DNA from: Pogona vitticeps
Lineage: Eukaryota > Chordata > Lepidosauria > Squamata > Agamidae
Assembly (NCBI RefSeq): GCF_051106095.1
Contig: NC_135787.1
Span: 158,728,001-158,792,000 of the forward strand
Direction: 5' to 3'
DNA: 64,000 bases
Shown here: positions 1-12,043 of the stretch, piece by piece
Numbering within the stretch: position 1 is the stretch's first letter
Layout: each line of letters starts with the position of its first letter
Notes under the pieces: generated by a model
Databases searched by the model: none
The model's input: only the letters and a program-made list of their open reading frames with translations
Told to the model about the DNA's origin: nothing
Translations under genes and position numbers: made by a program

Positions 1-1017
1 TGCAAGCTATTTGTATTTTCCCCCTGGTATGCTATAAAGTATAGAGCAATTAATAAATTATAAATAACATCAAATATGCACTATTTGCTCTTCTTTCCTA
101 TATGCTTGCCAAAAGGGAAGAAATATATTCCAGCATGCACTTTATCCAAAGTACTTCCGCAATCAGATGTGACCACATTTTCCAACAATTTATGATAAAA
201 GAACAAGAATAATTCTTATCAATCACTGAAGACCAAACGCCTCTGAAAAGAACATGAAAATATTTGACACTCCCAACACTGAGATCTTTTTCAACTGAGA
301 ACTGATTAGAAATCATTTTCACTTCCCCATGTATTTCTCTCCCCACCTCCCCCACCCATACTTACTCCTCTTTATTCTGGACAGTTTCACAATAAAATGA
401 AGTAAAATGGCTTTTATTTATCTTTGAACAGGAATGCTGCAATACATCAGCTTTATCCAGTCATAAAAGTATATGTTGTAACTCAGTGGGTTGCAGCATT
501 TGGATCAGGAGGAGTTCAATTCCACAATGCGGTTACTGGGAAAAGAACCAGTTTGTGCAGCCTTCGGCAAGCTGCATGGTCTCAGAAGACCACCACAAGA
601 AGAGACTGATAAACTACTTCTTAGTATATATTTTTCTTGAAAAAATCCTGGCAGAATTAAGCTGATGCTATATAATAATTATTATCCTTCCCTGAAATTG
701 GGACCATCATTCACATGAATTTTTGCATGGACATCTAAATAGAGTATCTTCATATATTTGAGCAGACACATTTTCCTCTGCTCTGAATTCCACTAGAACA
801 TCTAGGTGGAAAAGATACAAATAATTATTTGCATACCAGAATTAGACAGAATTATAATTAAGTGGTTTATAAACTGGCTGACGAAAAAAGAGAGAAGGGA
901 ACAAACCAAATTTAAAAACAGGGAAAGCACAGTAGATAAGAATGGGAAAATACAATGAAAGGGTTGTGCAGAATAATACTGATACTCAAAGGTAGAGATG
1001 GGCATTAACTGCTGAAG

Positions 1018-1172
1018 TAGTTCATTATTTTAGCCAAGCAGGTGTTTGGCATTTCGCACCCGGTCAGAGGCAGGGTCCTAGCCTCCCTGCCCCTCCTCCT
1101 CCTGGCACTGCCTCTGCCCTGAAGGACGCGGGGCTGTGAAGCTCTGAACACCTGCGGCTAATAAATGAACCA
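1018..1172. repeat. Foldback MITE-like element
   Basis: The ends are inverted repeats of roughly 28 bp: the left end reads GTTCATTATTTTAGCC and the right end, on the opposite strand, reads GTTCATTTATTAGCC, followed on both sides by CAGGTGTT. The interior is GC-rich, unlike the flanks. No coding capacity. Superfamily not determined. Confidence 0.6.
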
Positions 1173-1959
1173 ACATGAAGAGCCTATCTCTACTCAAAAG
1201 TAAATTTGTCATACCACTAAAGAACACAGACTGACGTGTACTTTGGGATCATATATAAGGAAATCTAGTACAGGCACTCCTCACTAAACGATCCAGTTCA
1301 GTTGTTATAACTAGGTCATTAAGCAAGGAGCAATAATAGTGTATAAGGGAGTAATAAATCATGTGTCATTGAGAAGGGGAATGGTGAAGGTGCAAGAATG
1401 GATTTAAGAGGGTCGTAAAGGGTTGTAAATCCAAGTGATCCTTAAACAGGTAGGTGAGGAGTGAATGTATCAGCTTGATGTAGGTCACATGAAAAAGATC
1501 ACACCACTGTTCCGGAGTTCTGCTCATGTGGCTACTTAGATCAGCGTTCATAGAAAAAGAAAGCCATCAAATCCAAAGCCAAGTTGGCCCCCTCACTTTT
1601 GTCATTCCATCATCAGGCAAAAACCTTCTTTTTCAGGCAGGCATTTAAGCAATAGGTGGTGTGTTAGGAATGTTGTACTTATTGAATCTATAGTTTTATT
1701 AAATGTTTTAATGATGGTTTTTAACAACAGTGGGCAAAATTAAACTGTGTATATTTATGTAGGTGGAAGCCAATGAGGTCATTAGCTGGTGCTGGTAAGA
1801 TGTAAGTGAAAGCTTCCTATCTCTAGAGAGCAAGGGGTTGGAGCCTAGGAAACTGAAAATGGGGAATAGGATGTTCAACTCATTTAAATTCTACTGAGAC
1901 CACATCATCAGCTTCCACAAGTATAAATTTATACCAACAGGATTTTGGTCATTATGTGT

Positions 1960-2060
1960 TTGCTTTTTAGTACTGGTTGTTTTGATGTTTTTAATGGTTC
2001 TAATTGTATAGGTTTAACTGATTGTGAGCTGCCTTGAGTCCCTATAAGCATATAAAGAAC
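1960..2060 (+). mobile_element. LINE 3' tail fragment
   Basis: The sequence GAGCTGCCTTGAGTCCC followed by an AT-rich ATATAAA run is the typical 3' end of L2/CR1-type LINEs in reptiles. Only the tail is recognisable; no reverse transcriptase sequence is left. Confidence 0.55.
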
Positions 2061-2713
2061 ATAAACAAATACACAAACATTGCACAGATCACACATATAA
2101 ATGTATAAAACCCAGATTAGAGAATGCAGAAAAAAGAAAACAAGGATAATAAAATGCATCCCAGAATGGAACTTGTAAAATAAACAGCTTTAGAAAGCAA
2201 TGGATTGAAGACTCCCATTACAAGAATGACTCTTGACTTCCCATTATCTACAACTACATTAAATCAATGTCAGAGGTTAAGATTTGCGCTTCAATCACTT
2301 CGGCATAATAAGATAAATGAATAATACATATAAGGAATGGTTAAGGAATCAAATGATCTGTGCCTTCAATAGTGAAGTGCAACCCTCAGTTTTCATCCTA
2401 CTATAGATCAGATTATAGAGAATGATACAGCAGATATCTCAGTACATAATATTACATGTAAATGCAACAGCCATCAAGGAAGGACCACAAGACATTTATT
2501 CATTCACTTTAGGCGTGGTATAACCTACCTGTAATGAGACATATAAGTGTGGAACATTATTTGTAAAAATTACACTACCTTTTTTTAAACTTTCAGATTT
2601 AACAGTGGAAGATTGTTCATTCTCTCTTAATTTGGCAAGACACCAGAAAATATATTGATGTTATTAATAAATGAAAACCCACAATAACTTTGGTTAAACG
2701 GTCTTTTTAAAAT

Positions 2714-2800
2714 AGTGCAATCCTATACATGTCTTCTCAGATGTAAGACCCACTGGATTCAATGGGACATCTCTAGTCAGATGTGCCTAAGTCACTTTTG
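2714..2800. repeat. Short palindromic repeat with GCAATCCTATACATG start
   Basis: The segment starts GCAATCCTATACATG and passes through a near-symmetric core (CACTGGATTCAATGGGA). A second copy in the other phase lies at about 20583-20655 in ACTR6 intron 6, and decayed relatives are visible near 38695-38800. It behaves as a short non-coding palindromic repeat; class unresolved. Confidence 0.5.
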
Positions 2801-3499
2801 CTCTCAGAAAATCATGGTAAATAAAACAAAGATTCAATGGATTATAAATCAATGAACAGTAACTATCTATAAAATATCCCATTCTTCCCCTATGCTGGTT
2901 TCCAAAATAGAAATATTCAGCCATGGTTTAAGAGAGTGAGATAAAAGGTTACCAAAACATCCTCAGCTCTCACAGAGCAATCCTACCGGGCTCCGTGCAG
3001 AGAGCCAAAGGCACATCAACCATCTCATCCAAAACTTTGCCAAGCTCATGACAGCAGGGTGCAGGCTAGGAAACAGATGTTTTCCTTTCCCGTAAAAATG
3101 AATTTTATGAGTTTTTCCCATTTAGTTTTAATGGAAATTAGTCTGTTTCAGCTCCAGAGGTGGCACAGCCCTGCCACTCTTTTGGAAGCAAGGCAGGCCC
3201 TCACAGCACACCTTCTTTCCCCATCTCAGAAAGAGTTCCAACAATTGGCTGAGGAGGTTTCTACAGTGCCTCAGAAATAGAGTAATACAGTAACTCTCAC
3301 AGCCTAAGAGCATCTCTCTCACACACTCTCTGCTTTAGGAGGGAAACATACTTTGTGGCATCCTACCTACTACACCAAGGCAGAGCTAGAATTCATAAAA
3401 GTCACAGGGTCACTTCACGGGGCAGATTGCTTCACTTCTACTGCTTCATTCATGTAGAAGCATTACTGCTGAACAGATAACCAAGGCTGGAGTTGTTTA

Positions 3500-3545
3500 T
3501 TTAATTTATTTACATACCACCTTCTGTCCACCATAAAATTCAGGC
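3500..3545 (-). mobile_element. LINE 3' tail fragment, minus
   Basis: Read on the minus strand the segment ends GGTATGTAAATAAATTAAA after a GC-richer stretch. This matches the AT-repeat 3' ends of the L2-type elements elsewhere in the window (58735, 55280, 63140). Confidence 0.45.
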
Positions 3546-3792
3546 ACTTCTAGGCAACTTCCCATCCTGGTATGCCTGCAAGATTGTTTTGCCGTGTGCT
3601 CCTGGGCTATACAAACTCAACCAAAATGGCAAAAAAAGAATTCATCATCTTCCAAAAATAGGCATTTCAACATGTTCTGTCAAACACCGTCATTAGCAGC
3701 AAGAGTGTATTTAACCATATATTTCTGGGAAGCCTGGTTAGTAAAAAGAAAAAGTGTATTTTAACACTTTAAAGATTAACAATTTTTATGTG

Positions 3793-3905
3793 ATGAAAGC
3801 TTTCATGAGCTACAGTCTACTTGCATCTGTTGACATGGGCTGCAATTCTCAAAAGGTTATGTCTGTTAAAATTTGTTAGTCTTCAAGATATCACTAAACT
3901 CTTCA
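3793..3905 (-). repeat. Dispersed repeat, unclassified (copy 1)
   Basis: On the minus strand it reads GACTAACAAATTTTA, then CAGATGCAAGTAGACTGTAG and GAAAGCTTTCAT. A plus-strand relative (TTAGTCCGTTTCA ... GGGACTAATAAATT) lies at 6056-6170, and another start (GTCAGTCTGTTTCAGCAAAA) at about 57565-57640. The three share block order, so they are one family. I cannot name it with confidence. Confidence 0.5.
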
Positions 3906-4429
3906 TTATTTTTACATAATACTATACAAAGCTTCAGAAGATTCTGAATAACTGGTATAGAATACTGCACATTTGAATACTGTACATCCTTTCTCAGAGA
4001 AAATCAATTGTCCATTCTTCCGCTTCTTTTCTACATGCTTGTTACCTTAGTAACTTAGTAACTTAGACTGCAATCATATGCATGCCAACATTTTATTGTT
4101 TTTTTAAAGCAACTCTATGTTTCATCATACAGCCTGATGATTTCATAGCTGTACATACAAAAAACAATGCATATTTCAAAATGACAGAAGGGGCAAAAAC
4201 ACTTGTTGCCTTTGCATGTCTCCTCCGCACATGCACACTACTCTCAGAGGCAGTCAAGAAGGACTTTAAAAGGGCATTTCCAAGAAACACAAGCCTCCTC
4301 GGCTCGTCCGCCTATATTTCTCTCGAGCAACTGGCCACTGACTAGTAGCTGCTAGCATGGCAGTCTTTAAAGAGGATTACCTCGGAGACGGATCTATCAA
4401 GAGTCCAAGGACAAGCACTATCTAAGGTG

Positions 4430-5745
4430 GTTATTCTTTCGCTCAAAACCCCGAGACGGCGACCACTCCCTTCCCATCGCCATTTGGACGGGGGTGGTGT
4501 TGGGGGGGCGGCCAAGCTGAATCATAGTCCCAGGCACGCAAGCTGTCTCGCCCGGCGCGGCGCACAAGTTGCCAAGCTCGCCCCCCCCCCCCGCTCCCGT
4601 CCCCCCCACCCCCGGATTTGTCATCCCCGCAGCCAATCTGGCGGCGCCTTCAGCCCCGTCGGCAACAGATAGTGCGCACGGTGACATCACCGGCCCGAGC
4701 GGCCGCTCGCTCCGCCCCCTCGCCCCCCCCCCGGCAACGTGTCAGCCACACACACACTGCTTCCCAACCCACCCACCCCGTCGCCTTCAGCGCTCGCCCT
4801 CGGTTGCCAGGCGAGGATGCCCACGGCTCCCACGAATGGGGTCAAGGTCCGCTCGGCTTTGCCCCGGTGCGCTCTCCTGAGGGCGCGGGGAGCGAGAGGC
4901 AAAGCTGAGCCTCGCTGTCTCGCTGGCAAGCCCAGGCTGCCTCAGGAAGCACCACGGGGAGACCCCCAGCATAGGGAGCTGCTGGGATGGGAAGACCCAC
5001 CCACGCACCCACCATTCCCCTCCCTGCCTTGCGACAAGGCAAGCATACCCTTGTATGCGGGCGCATACACACGTGTGTACATGCGCACACATACACGCAA
5101 CTCAAAACCAAGGGCACGTCTTGCAGCAGCCCAACATTTAAAAACACGCCGCCCCATTTGCAAATTCCTTATCGAGAACCTTTCCAAATGCTCTCGTTCA
5201 CTTCGCTATTGCCTCCCGACGGAGTGAAACAGGTGCGCTGTGAGGAGGCTTTTCGATCTCGCCCGCTGCCCTCAGCAAAGCGTCCTCCCCCAAAGTGGCA
5301 AAACCCTTCCCGAGTGAGAGGCGCTCAGCCGTCCTGACCTGGAAAGGTGCTTCAGGATCTGCTTTTTTATGATGCTCGCCATGGCCTGCGCATCCCAGCC
5401 CCGAGGCTGCCCTCTTCAAGGAAAGCAAAAGCAACCCGGCGGTTGACCCATCGCTCCTTCCTGCCCGGTGTCAGGCAGCGCCGCGGAACCACCACCGCCT
5501 CCGCTCACCCTCGCTCCGGCCCCGCCGCCATCTTGATTGCAGCACAGCCCGCCGGCAGGCTCGCGAAGAGCGGGGGCTGGGCGGGGACAAGGGCGGGGCC
5601 AGGCCCGCCGAGCCCTGCCCACCTAGGCGCGGTGTCCCTTCGGCGGTGGGCTGAGCGCTACAGCCGCTGCTCTGGGGCTGCGGTAGGGCGGGCGGGGTGG
5701 CGGCTTCTTCCCCCGGCGACTAAACGGACTTGAGAGGCCCGGCCA
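4430..5745 (-). promoter_or_regulatory. BLTP3B: CpG island and promoter of BLTP3B
   Basis: About 1.3 kb of GC-rich, CpG-rich sequence stands out from AT-rich flanks and surrounds the first coding exon. A YY1-type site (GCCGCCATCTTG) lies at about 5526-5537, upstream of the start codon and probably near the transcription start. The left part has C-runs around 4580-4613, which are G-quadruplex candidates on the minus strand, and an alternating purine-pyrimidine stretch at 5053-5100. Minus-strand order is promoter and 5'UTR (about 5745-5383), exon 1, then the start of intron 1. The transcription start cannot be fixed from sequence alone. Long open frames here are GC artefacts. Confidence 0.8.
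5339..5382 (-). CDS. BLTP3B: BLTP3B (UHRF1BP1L) first coding exon
   Basis: Read on the minus strand from the ATG at 5382-5380, the exon encodes MASIIKKQILKHLS and ends with two bases (AG) of a split Arg codon, followed by a GTCAGG donor at 5338. The vertebrate BLTP3A/BLTP3B proteins begin MAG-I/L-IKKQILKHLSR, so the match covers the whole exon with one substitution (Ser for Gly at residue 3). The family are VPS13-like bridge proteins that move lipids between membranes; this segment is the start of the N-terminal chorein-type region. The exon lies inside a CpG island. No second exon was recognised between 1 and 5338, so intron 1 runs off the left edge. BLTP3B is preferred over the paralogue BLTP3A because ACTR6 and SCYL2 lie beside it, as in human. 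Confidence 0.92.
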
Positions 5746-6055
5746 CGCAAATGGGGCGACCCTTTGTAAATACGTGTCTGTTGTACTCTGAGTAGACCCG
5801 GGAGGTACCTCAGTATAGGATTGTTTCCTCACTCTAGCCTATTTGCAAAAAAAAAAAAAAAAAAGGGGGGGGAGGTAACCAGACAACCTCCCCTGAAGCC
5901 TTGTAGGCAACCTCAGCAAGCATCTCCTCACCAACAATGGAAGAAGGAGCATGGCTGATCGGCTTTGCATAGCATCATGTCAATGGCCACGGGGGTGATT
6001 TTAATGTTTTATCCAATTGGGAACAAAACAGTCCTTTAAAATAAGTTTTATCAGA

Positions 6056-6170
6056 CAAGTGACCGCGTTAGTCCGTTTCAAGGGGGGAAATCGTGGCACA
6101 TTTGGGACTAATAAATTGGTTTCCATGTGAACTTTCTGTGGTTTACAGTTTTCTTCGTCAGTTACATGTA
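6056..6170 (+). repeat. Dispersed repeat, unclassified (copy 2)
   Basis: It shows the block order TTAGTCCGTTTCA, GTGGCACATTTGGGAC, TAATAAATT and a terminal TTCTTCGTCAGTTACATG, shared in inverse orientation with 3793-3905 and in part with 57565-57640. Confidence 0.5.
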
Positions 6171-7274
6171 AGGTAAAGAGAAGTTAGTGGTTTGTGCATA
6201 CTCAAGAAACATACACATATTCTGAACAAGTATACGTTTGAAAATTAAAAGAAAACAATATATACAGAAACTCAAAGACAGCTTGGCAAGCCTCCAGGAT
6301 GTATATCAAGGTGTGAGTTGAGGGTTAATAGCTTTGCAAAAAATAAAACACTGGAAATAACTTGTGACTGAGTATTACACTCTTTTCTTATGTGCATAAA
6401 TGAATTTTTAAACTTATAAAAATGTTTTAGATTATTGTTTTATATTATTCTATTTTTAATTGTTTTCAATAATTTATTGTGCCTATAGGTTTACTTGTAT
6501 TTTAATTAATCTGAGACTCTCTTTATGGAAGAAAGGAGGCATAGAAATGTTACCAATATTATACTATTTAACAAGAGAAAATGTTGGAAATAAATTGTGT
6601 CATTGCACTACATTGCCAGCTGCAATGTTTACAAGTACTGTACTACTATTGTTTAAATTTGGACTGAAGACAGAACAACAGCTCTCACCACTGTAAAAAA
6701 AAACCAGCATGTGTCAAATACATCTTGTTAACTTTTATTTTATAATAAATAAAGTGGAATTTGTTGGAACTTGCTTACAGATAAATATGTGCAATATCGG
6801 GTCATACACAAGCACCTTCAGCTAGCTTGGCAAGTTTTGGGGTCTGAGTCCCAAGTCCAAGTCTTTGGTACCATGTCCCAAGCCTCAAGCTTGAGTCCAT
6901 ATTAAAAACAAGGTTCCCCCCCCCAGAAAAAAGGAGGGGCTGGATAGGTTCTGAATTGAGTCACCAGTGTGACTTAAGTCTGACATGGCAAAGTCCTGTG
7001 ACTTGAGTCCCTATCCCTGGCAAAAGCCTTGAAATGCAATTGTTTTTGTGTATTCAACTGTCAAAGTCACTTTCTGGGGAAAAAAGATTAAATTTTCCAC
7101 TAGGTGGCAGTAAATGTTTTCCTATATTTTTACTCTATTGATATTAGTCTGTTCAGTTTGCTAAAAAGATAAGTATTTAAGGTTTATATTAATTTGCATG
7201 ACTAGTAAGGATATAGAAATAAACTGTTTAGTCTCAAGTCTCTGATATGTTTTTATATATGCTACTACTTCCCC

Positions 7275-7795
7275 TTTATTCAGCACTGGTTGGGCCTCAT
7301 CTAGAGTACTGTACTGTCCAGTTCTGGATACTACACTTTAAGAAGGATGCAAACAAACTGATGTAAATTCAGAGGAGAGCAACAAGGATGATCAGGGGAC
7401 TGGATTAAGCCCTGTGATGAAAGACTGAAAGAACTTGGCATGTTTAGCCTTGGGAAGACAATAATGAGGGGAAATAACAGTTTTCAGATGCTTGAAAGGT
7501 AGTAATACAGAGGAAGGGCAAAAACTGTTCTTGATCATCCCAGAGTGCAGGACACATAATAAGGGACTCAAGCTACAAGAAGCCAGATTTAGGCCAATTA
7601 TCAGGAAACATATCTTAACTGTTAGAGCAGTATGGCAATGGAACCAATTACCTTGGGAGGTAGTGAGCATTCCAAGAGAAAATTGGATAATCAGCTCTCA
7701 GATCTGCTTTGATTTGGATTCCTGCATTGAGCAGGAGGTTGGACCTGATTGCCTTATACGCCCCTTCCAACTCAATTATTATATGATTCTATGTT
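7275..7795 (+). mobile_element. CR1 LINE, 3' fragment
   Basis: The start encodes a decayed version of the CR1 C-terminal block (HLEYC-x-QFW-like; DNA TCTAGAGTACTGTACTGTCC). The end carries the CR1 3' signature: GGACCTGATTGCC, CCCCTTCCAACTC and an ATATGATTCTATG tail. It is 5'-truncated and frame-broken, so an old copy. Open frames here are its residue. Confidence 0.85.
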
Positions 7796-8579
7796 ACTGC
7801 TAGAAATCAGACAAGATAATGTGCTTTGTGGGCACAGGAGAGAGATGTTTGACAGCAAATATTAAAAACATTTGCTTCATATTGCTGCTAAAGAAGCCAC
7901 TTTTGTCAACAATAGTATAAGATTGGCAGATGAAAACTAGTATTACAATAGATAGCCTCAGTTTGGACAAATCTCTAAAAGCAGCCCATTTAATCAGGAG
8001 TTAGAATAAGAAAAAAAAAGGAAGATGAAGGAATACATGCTTTTTACTCGCTAGCAACACAGGGGTAAGAGATACTGTATTTCATAGCTTTATACTATAT
8101 TTTTATGTTTTAATAATTATATATTAAATGTATATTTTTTTAAGAAATAGAATCTCTTTTTGCAACATAACTGTGGCTAAGACAGTTACCAGAAAATTTT
8201 TACTGCCTTAAATGTATGCTTTTTTTCTAAAATACAAGCTTGCTTAATAAAAGACAATATATTAGTATGCTTGATGTGTACCTTTTAAATACTATTAAAT
8301 AGGAAATAAAGTTCTATAAAGAATATTCAGAATTACTTTCAAAGGTGCAATAGATTATCTGGGTTCTTTACAACTTAATCCCTGAAAAGGGGGATGCCAG
8401 GCATGGCTTATCTGCACAGGCTTTTCCAAACCTTTGGGTTCCATTCTACTCCAGTTTAGGGCCTGAAGAAGATGTTAACTGTCAGACCTTGACTTGACAA
8501 AATGATGTGCCTGCAATGATATACAATCTATATTTGCCATTGCTTAATGGCAGGTTGCACTTCACCTGTTAAGACATTA

Positions 8580-8830
8580 TAATCAACTCTTCAACGATGG
8601 CCAGGATCCAAAGAACTACATTATGCCTGCCCAAGGAGGTGGGTATTTTCAACAGAATTGTTCTTGCTCTTCTGTCTTTTAACAGCAGATCTCTCTGCCA
8701 TATCAAAATTCCATTTTGAAAAGACCTGCTTTGAAAAAAACTTATGATGTAACACAGAGCGCTTGTGTTAGGGAAATATAAAGCAGAAGAAACAGCTGTT
8801 CAGCTCTTTGGATCCCAGCCAGTATCTTTA
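8580..8830. repeat. Candidate inverted-repeat element
   Basis: GGCCAGGATCCAAAGAACT (about 8599-8617) and, on the opposite strand, GGCTGGGATCCAAAGAGCT (about 8805-8823) are near-perfect inverted copies about 200 bp apart. This suggests a short non-autonomous DNA element; exact ends and target duplication are unclear. Confidence 0.45.
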
Positions 8831-9289
8831 ATAAGGTTATCTCTGGCTGGCACTACTTTTTAAAAGCTTTTAATATAGAAAGCTTATTTTATTTTACTTA
8901 ATGAGGACCATAGCAAATCATAACACTGTGACTGAAAATCTTAAAAATCTAAAATGAGAAATAAACTGTTTCACTGACCTTCAAGAATTACAACACATTT
9001 ATCCAATTTATGAAAAGATTAGTGATGTTGTTAAGATATAAACACTGAGCACACCGACAGGATGGGTTTAACCCCAGATTCCCTTGTGTTCCATTTCCAT
9101 TTTTAGATTATGGGAAGACATCCAATAGTTTATACCAACTTTTTTAAAAAGCTAAAACCCAAATACCACTATTAAATATTCTATCTGACTGCATGCAATA
9201 TTTCTATAATTGCTATGTAATTGCTCTTAAATGGGGCTTCAGTACACAAACATCTAAATCAGCTCCCCCTTTCTCCCAGCTCTTGTGGG

Positions 9290-9690
9290 TTGGCCCTCAC
9301 TTTAGTCACTGTAGCATTCACCGTTATTATGAAGTAGTCGTGCATATTCATGTTGCAGCCTAATGTCACTAAGATGCAGAGCTGAGAGATATGTAATAAA
9401 GAGGCAGAGTCAGAGTGAGTCAGAGTCAGAGAGTAAGAGAGAGTGGAGAGATAGAGTGCGGTATTTGGGAAATCTGAGGTGTGATTAGAGTGAAGAGTAA
9501 ATAAGAACTGTATAACAAATAGAAGGTTGAGATTGATGATCATTAAAGCTGTAGAAGTTACCTCTGATTAATAATCAAACATCTGTAATCAATAAACAAG
9601 TTTTATTTAAAAAACAGTGAGGTTTGGACTTGCATCTTCATCCTCCCAGAAGTAATGTTGATTTAGTGATCAACTGGTGGCAGTGGGTAA
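9290..9690 (+). mobile_element. LTR-like retroelement fossil, segment A
   Basis: An AATAAACAAGTT block (9591-9602) is followed about 70 bp later by ACTGGTGGCAG (9673-9683). The same two blocks in the same order and similar spacing occur in segment B at 9980-10375. A purine-rich body with GAGAG runs precedes both. This looks like the 3' part of an LTR and the start of an internal region. Broken fossil; family not determined. Confidence 0.4.
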
Positions 9691-9979
9691 AAAGGAGTAT
9701 TGGTTTGCCTTCATGTGCTCAGGCAGGGACCACGAGGGCAAACATCACAGTCACTAAAATTAGTTTTAAAGAATATGAGAGATTTCTAACACAGTACTTG
9801 TTAAAAGCACTTCTCCACTCCTGAGTTCCCTCTGAAATAGTATGACAAGTGTTGTGTCATTGTAGAAGGTAGCCTATTCTGTCACCAGTAGTCCTGGAAG
9901 ACATCTGTATTCCTTAAGGATAGTTAGAGAGAGAGAGAGAGAGGTGCAGCTTTAGATTAAGGAATTCAAATACAGTAAT

Positions 9980-10375
9980 GTGACGAATGCCCACATCACT
10001 CCTGTCACTCAGAGCTGGAGCTCATTTGCATGAGCCTATGAGGGGATTGGAGGGGCGGGATCATTCAGTCAGTGAGTTAGAGAAAAAGAGTGCAAGGTGT
10101 GAAGGAGAGAGGTTGAAGAGTAAAGAGAGATAGAGAAATAGAGAGAACTGATATTAATAAAGACAACCTGGTTAAAGTGAATAAATAAAGCAAATGGTGA
10201 TTGAGTGTGTGACAAAATATACAAGGTTTCAATGATTTTGATTCTATACAATGATTAAAGAACACCTGTGATTCATATTCAGCCTAATATCTTTTAATAA
10301 ACAAGTTCTGTTGGCAGCAAGTGTCTGATTAAAGTCTTTTACAGTGTGGATAGGGGAAATCCACTGGTGGCAGCG
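9980..10375 (+). mobile_element. LTR-like retroelement fossil, segment B
   Basis: It begins near TGTGACGAATGCCC, carries AATAAACAAGTT at 10296-10307 and ACTGGTGGCAG at 10363-10373, and parallels segment A in order and orientation. A and B may be two insertions of one family or the two ends of one old element. Broken fossil with no recognisable coding region. Confidence 0.45.
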
Positions 10376-10660
10376 AAGGACAGAGAGAACGTTGCCAGAG
10401 TGAACCCTTGGTTTGGGGGAAACAAGCTGAGTGGGCACTGAGTTAACGTCACAAGTAGTATACATATACTTTAGTTCTCTGCCCCAAATTTTCTTTCTAT
10501 TTCATTGGGATATTCTTTCAGAAGAGACAGAAGATAATTTGTGTTGTTCTCTGTTGAAAAATTGGGGCAGAAGTCCTATTTTCTTTTCAAAACTTCATTT
10601 AACAACTTCAGCAGTGTTGTTGATATGACCTTCTGGGCTGACCTGCATGGTAGTTTCTGT

Positions 10661-10850
10661 ACACCAGGGGTCATCAACCCCCAGCCCACAGCCTGGCGCT
10701 GGTCCATGGGCTTCTTTTAACTGGGCCGTGGACACGGATCTCGCCCCCCCATGCATGCATGGGGGCATGTCACACTCACAGGGTGGGCATGTCGCGCTTG
10801 TATGCATGCGCATGAGCACAACACAGTCAGCCACAAAGCGTGACACACCC
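10661..10850 (+). mobile_element. hAT-like element, left end
   Basis: CACCAGGGGTCATCAACC resembles the CAGGGGTC terminal inverted repeats of hAT elements (compare the complete copy at 39292-39479). The following sequence is GC-rich with CATGCATG palindromes. No matching right end was found, so the extent is uncertain. Confidence 0.4.
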
Positions 10851-11523
10851 ACCCACTCTCAAAATCTGCCTGGCTTCTATTTTGAGCCCAACCTGGAATG
10901 GGAGCAGCAGCAGCGGCACCTACTTGGCGAGTGCGGGGCTTCCTCCCTGCCTCGTAGGGGCTGGGTCCAACCTGCACCCCCCAAAGTACCCACACATCCA
11001 GAAAGGGAGCTCTCTCCCTGCCCAGCAGTCTTCTCCCTCAGGGGTTTGGCGCCACTGAGGCTTCTGCTTTTAGGTCTCTCTCTCCCCCTTGTTCTTCATG
11101 GATCACCTGAGATTGCTGCTGCTGTTGCCTCATCCTCTCTGCAGCTGAGGTGAAGGAGGGGCCCCGCTCGCAACCTGACCGCACGCTTCTTCCTTCTGCC
11201 AGGCACTCCTCCACTCCCTGCCCAGACATGCCGTGGGAGGGGGTGATGCCTTCTCACGTGCACTCCCCACCCTGTCTCCTTTCGCAGCTCGCGTCCACCC
11301 ATCCCTCTGTCTCGACGCTCTGTCACTTGTTCCCTCCCTGTCTCTTCCTTTCCTTTTCTTTTCCTGCTGCTGCTTGTTTGCCTCCACCACTGGGACCAAA
11401 GAGACGCGGCCAACAAGGAACAAACAAAAAGGAAAGGAATCTTGGTATCTAGTAAAACAGAACAAAGCCTATTTTATATTTGTTTCTTCCATGTAGGCAG
11501 AACACAACATATTTCAAAATATA

Positions 11524-12043
11524 CAGTGGTGCCTCGCACAACGGGCGCCTCGTAGAGCGATGAATTCGCTGTACGAGGCCATTTTTGCGATCGCAAATGC
11601 GATCACAAAACGATGCCCGTATAGGTGGTAATTCACAGAGCGAAGGTCCGTAAGCTGCTCGCTTACCGACCTTCACTTTGCGACCCGCCGATCAGCTGCG
11701 CGCAACCATTTCGGGGCTTCCGGCAGCGTTTTCGCGCGCTCCCCTTGCTTACCAAGGGCGCGAAAACGCTGCGCCCGGCCCCTTTCGGCTGTTCCGGCGG
11801 CCATTTTGGACCCGCCGGACAGCTGATGGCAGCCATTTTGGCGCCCTCGTTGTGCGAGGGGAGGGTGCTAAAATGGCTGCCGGCCCCTGGGAAACATCGC
11901 ACTACGGTGAGTATTCTATGGCATTGGAACGCATTAAACGCTGTTTAATGCGTTCCAATGCCTTTTTGTGTTCCGTAGTGCAATGTTTCCCACAGCGAAG
12001 GTTAATCCGGAATGGATTAACCTCGCTGTGCGGGTCACCACTG
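11524..12043. mobile_element. pogo/Tigger-like MITE, copy A
   Basis: The ends are inverted (CAGTGGTGCCTCGCACAACG and its relative), each flanked by TA (11522-11523 and 12044-12045), the target site of pogo/Tc1-mariner elements. No transposase frame. Inside is a long hairpin (about 11889-11992) with a perfect 19-bp core arm (11920-11938 against 11944-11962). Relatives: 37486, 39884, 43562 and 45650. Confidence 0.85.

Larger units (their letters stand above)
1..4429 (-). other. Part of BLTP3B intron 1, repeats only
   Basis: No exon was recognised. The stretch holds a foldback element (1018-1172), a possible Tigger-like remnant from about 1274 (starting CAGGCACTCCTCAC, with an inverted partner near 1455), a LINE 3' tail at about 1960-2060, a short palindromic repeat (2714-2800), a minus-oriented LINE tail at about 3500-3545, and a copy of an unclassified dispersed repeat (3793-3905). 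The rest is unassigned AT-rich intron. Confidence 0.7.

Noticed and set aside
424-609. 61-codon open frame near the left edge as a possible exon
   Set aside because: No similarity recognised to BLTP3B and wrong strand for it.
4569-5227. Several 100-160 codon open frames in the BLTP3B CpG island
   Set aside because: They overlap on both strands, are Pro/Arg-rich and match no family; the only supported coding piece is the 44-base exon at 5339-5382.
5500-5540. ATGGCGGCGGGGCCGG followed by GGTGAGC on the minus strand as an alternative first exon
   Set aside because: The ATG is part of a YY1-type motif and the reading frame does not resemble the BLTP3 family start, which is found intact at 5382.
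10647-11465. Overlapping open frames of 100-170 codons on both strands
   Set aside because: GC-rich repeat-like sequence after a hAT-like end; no domain, start context or splice pattern supports a gene.
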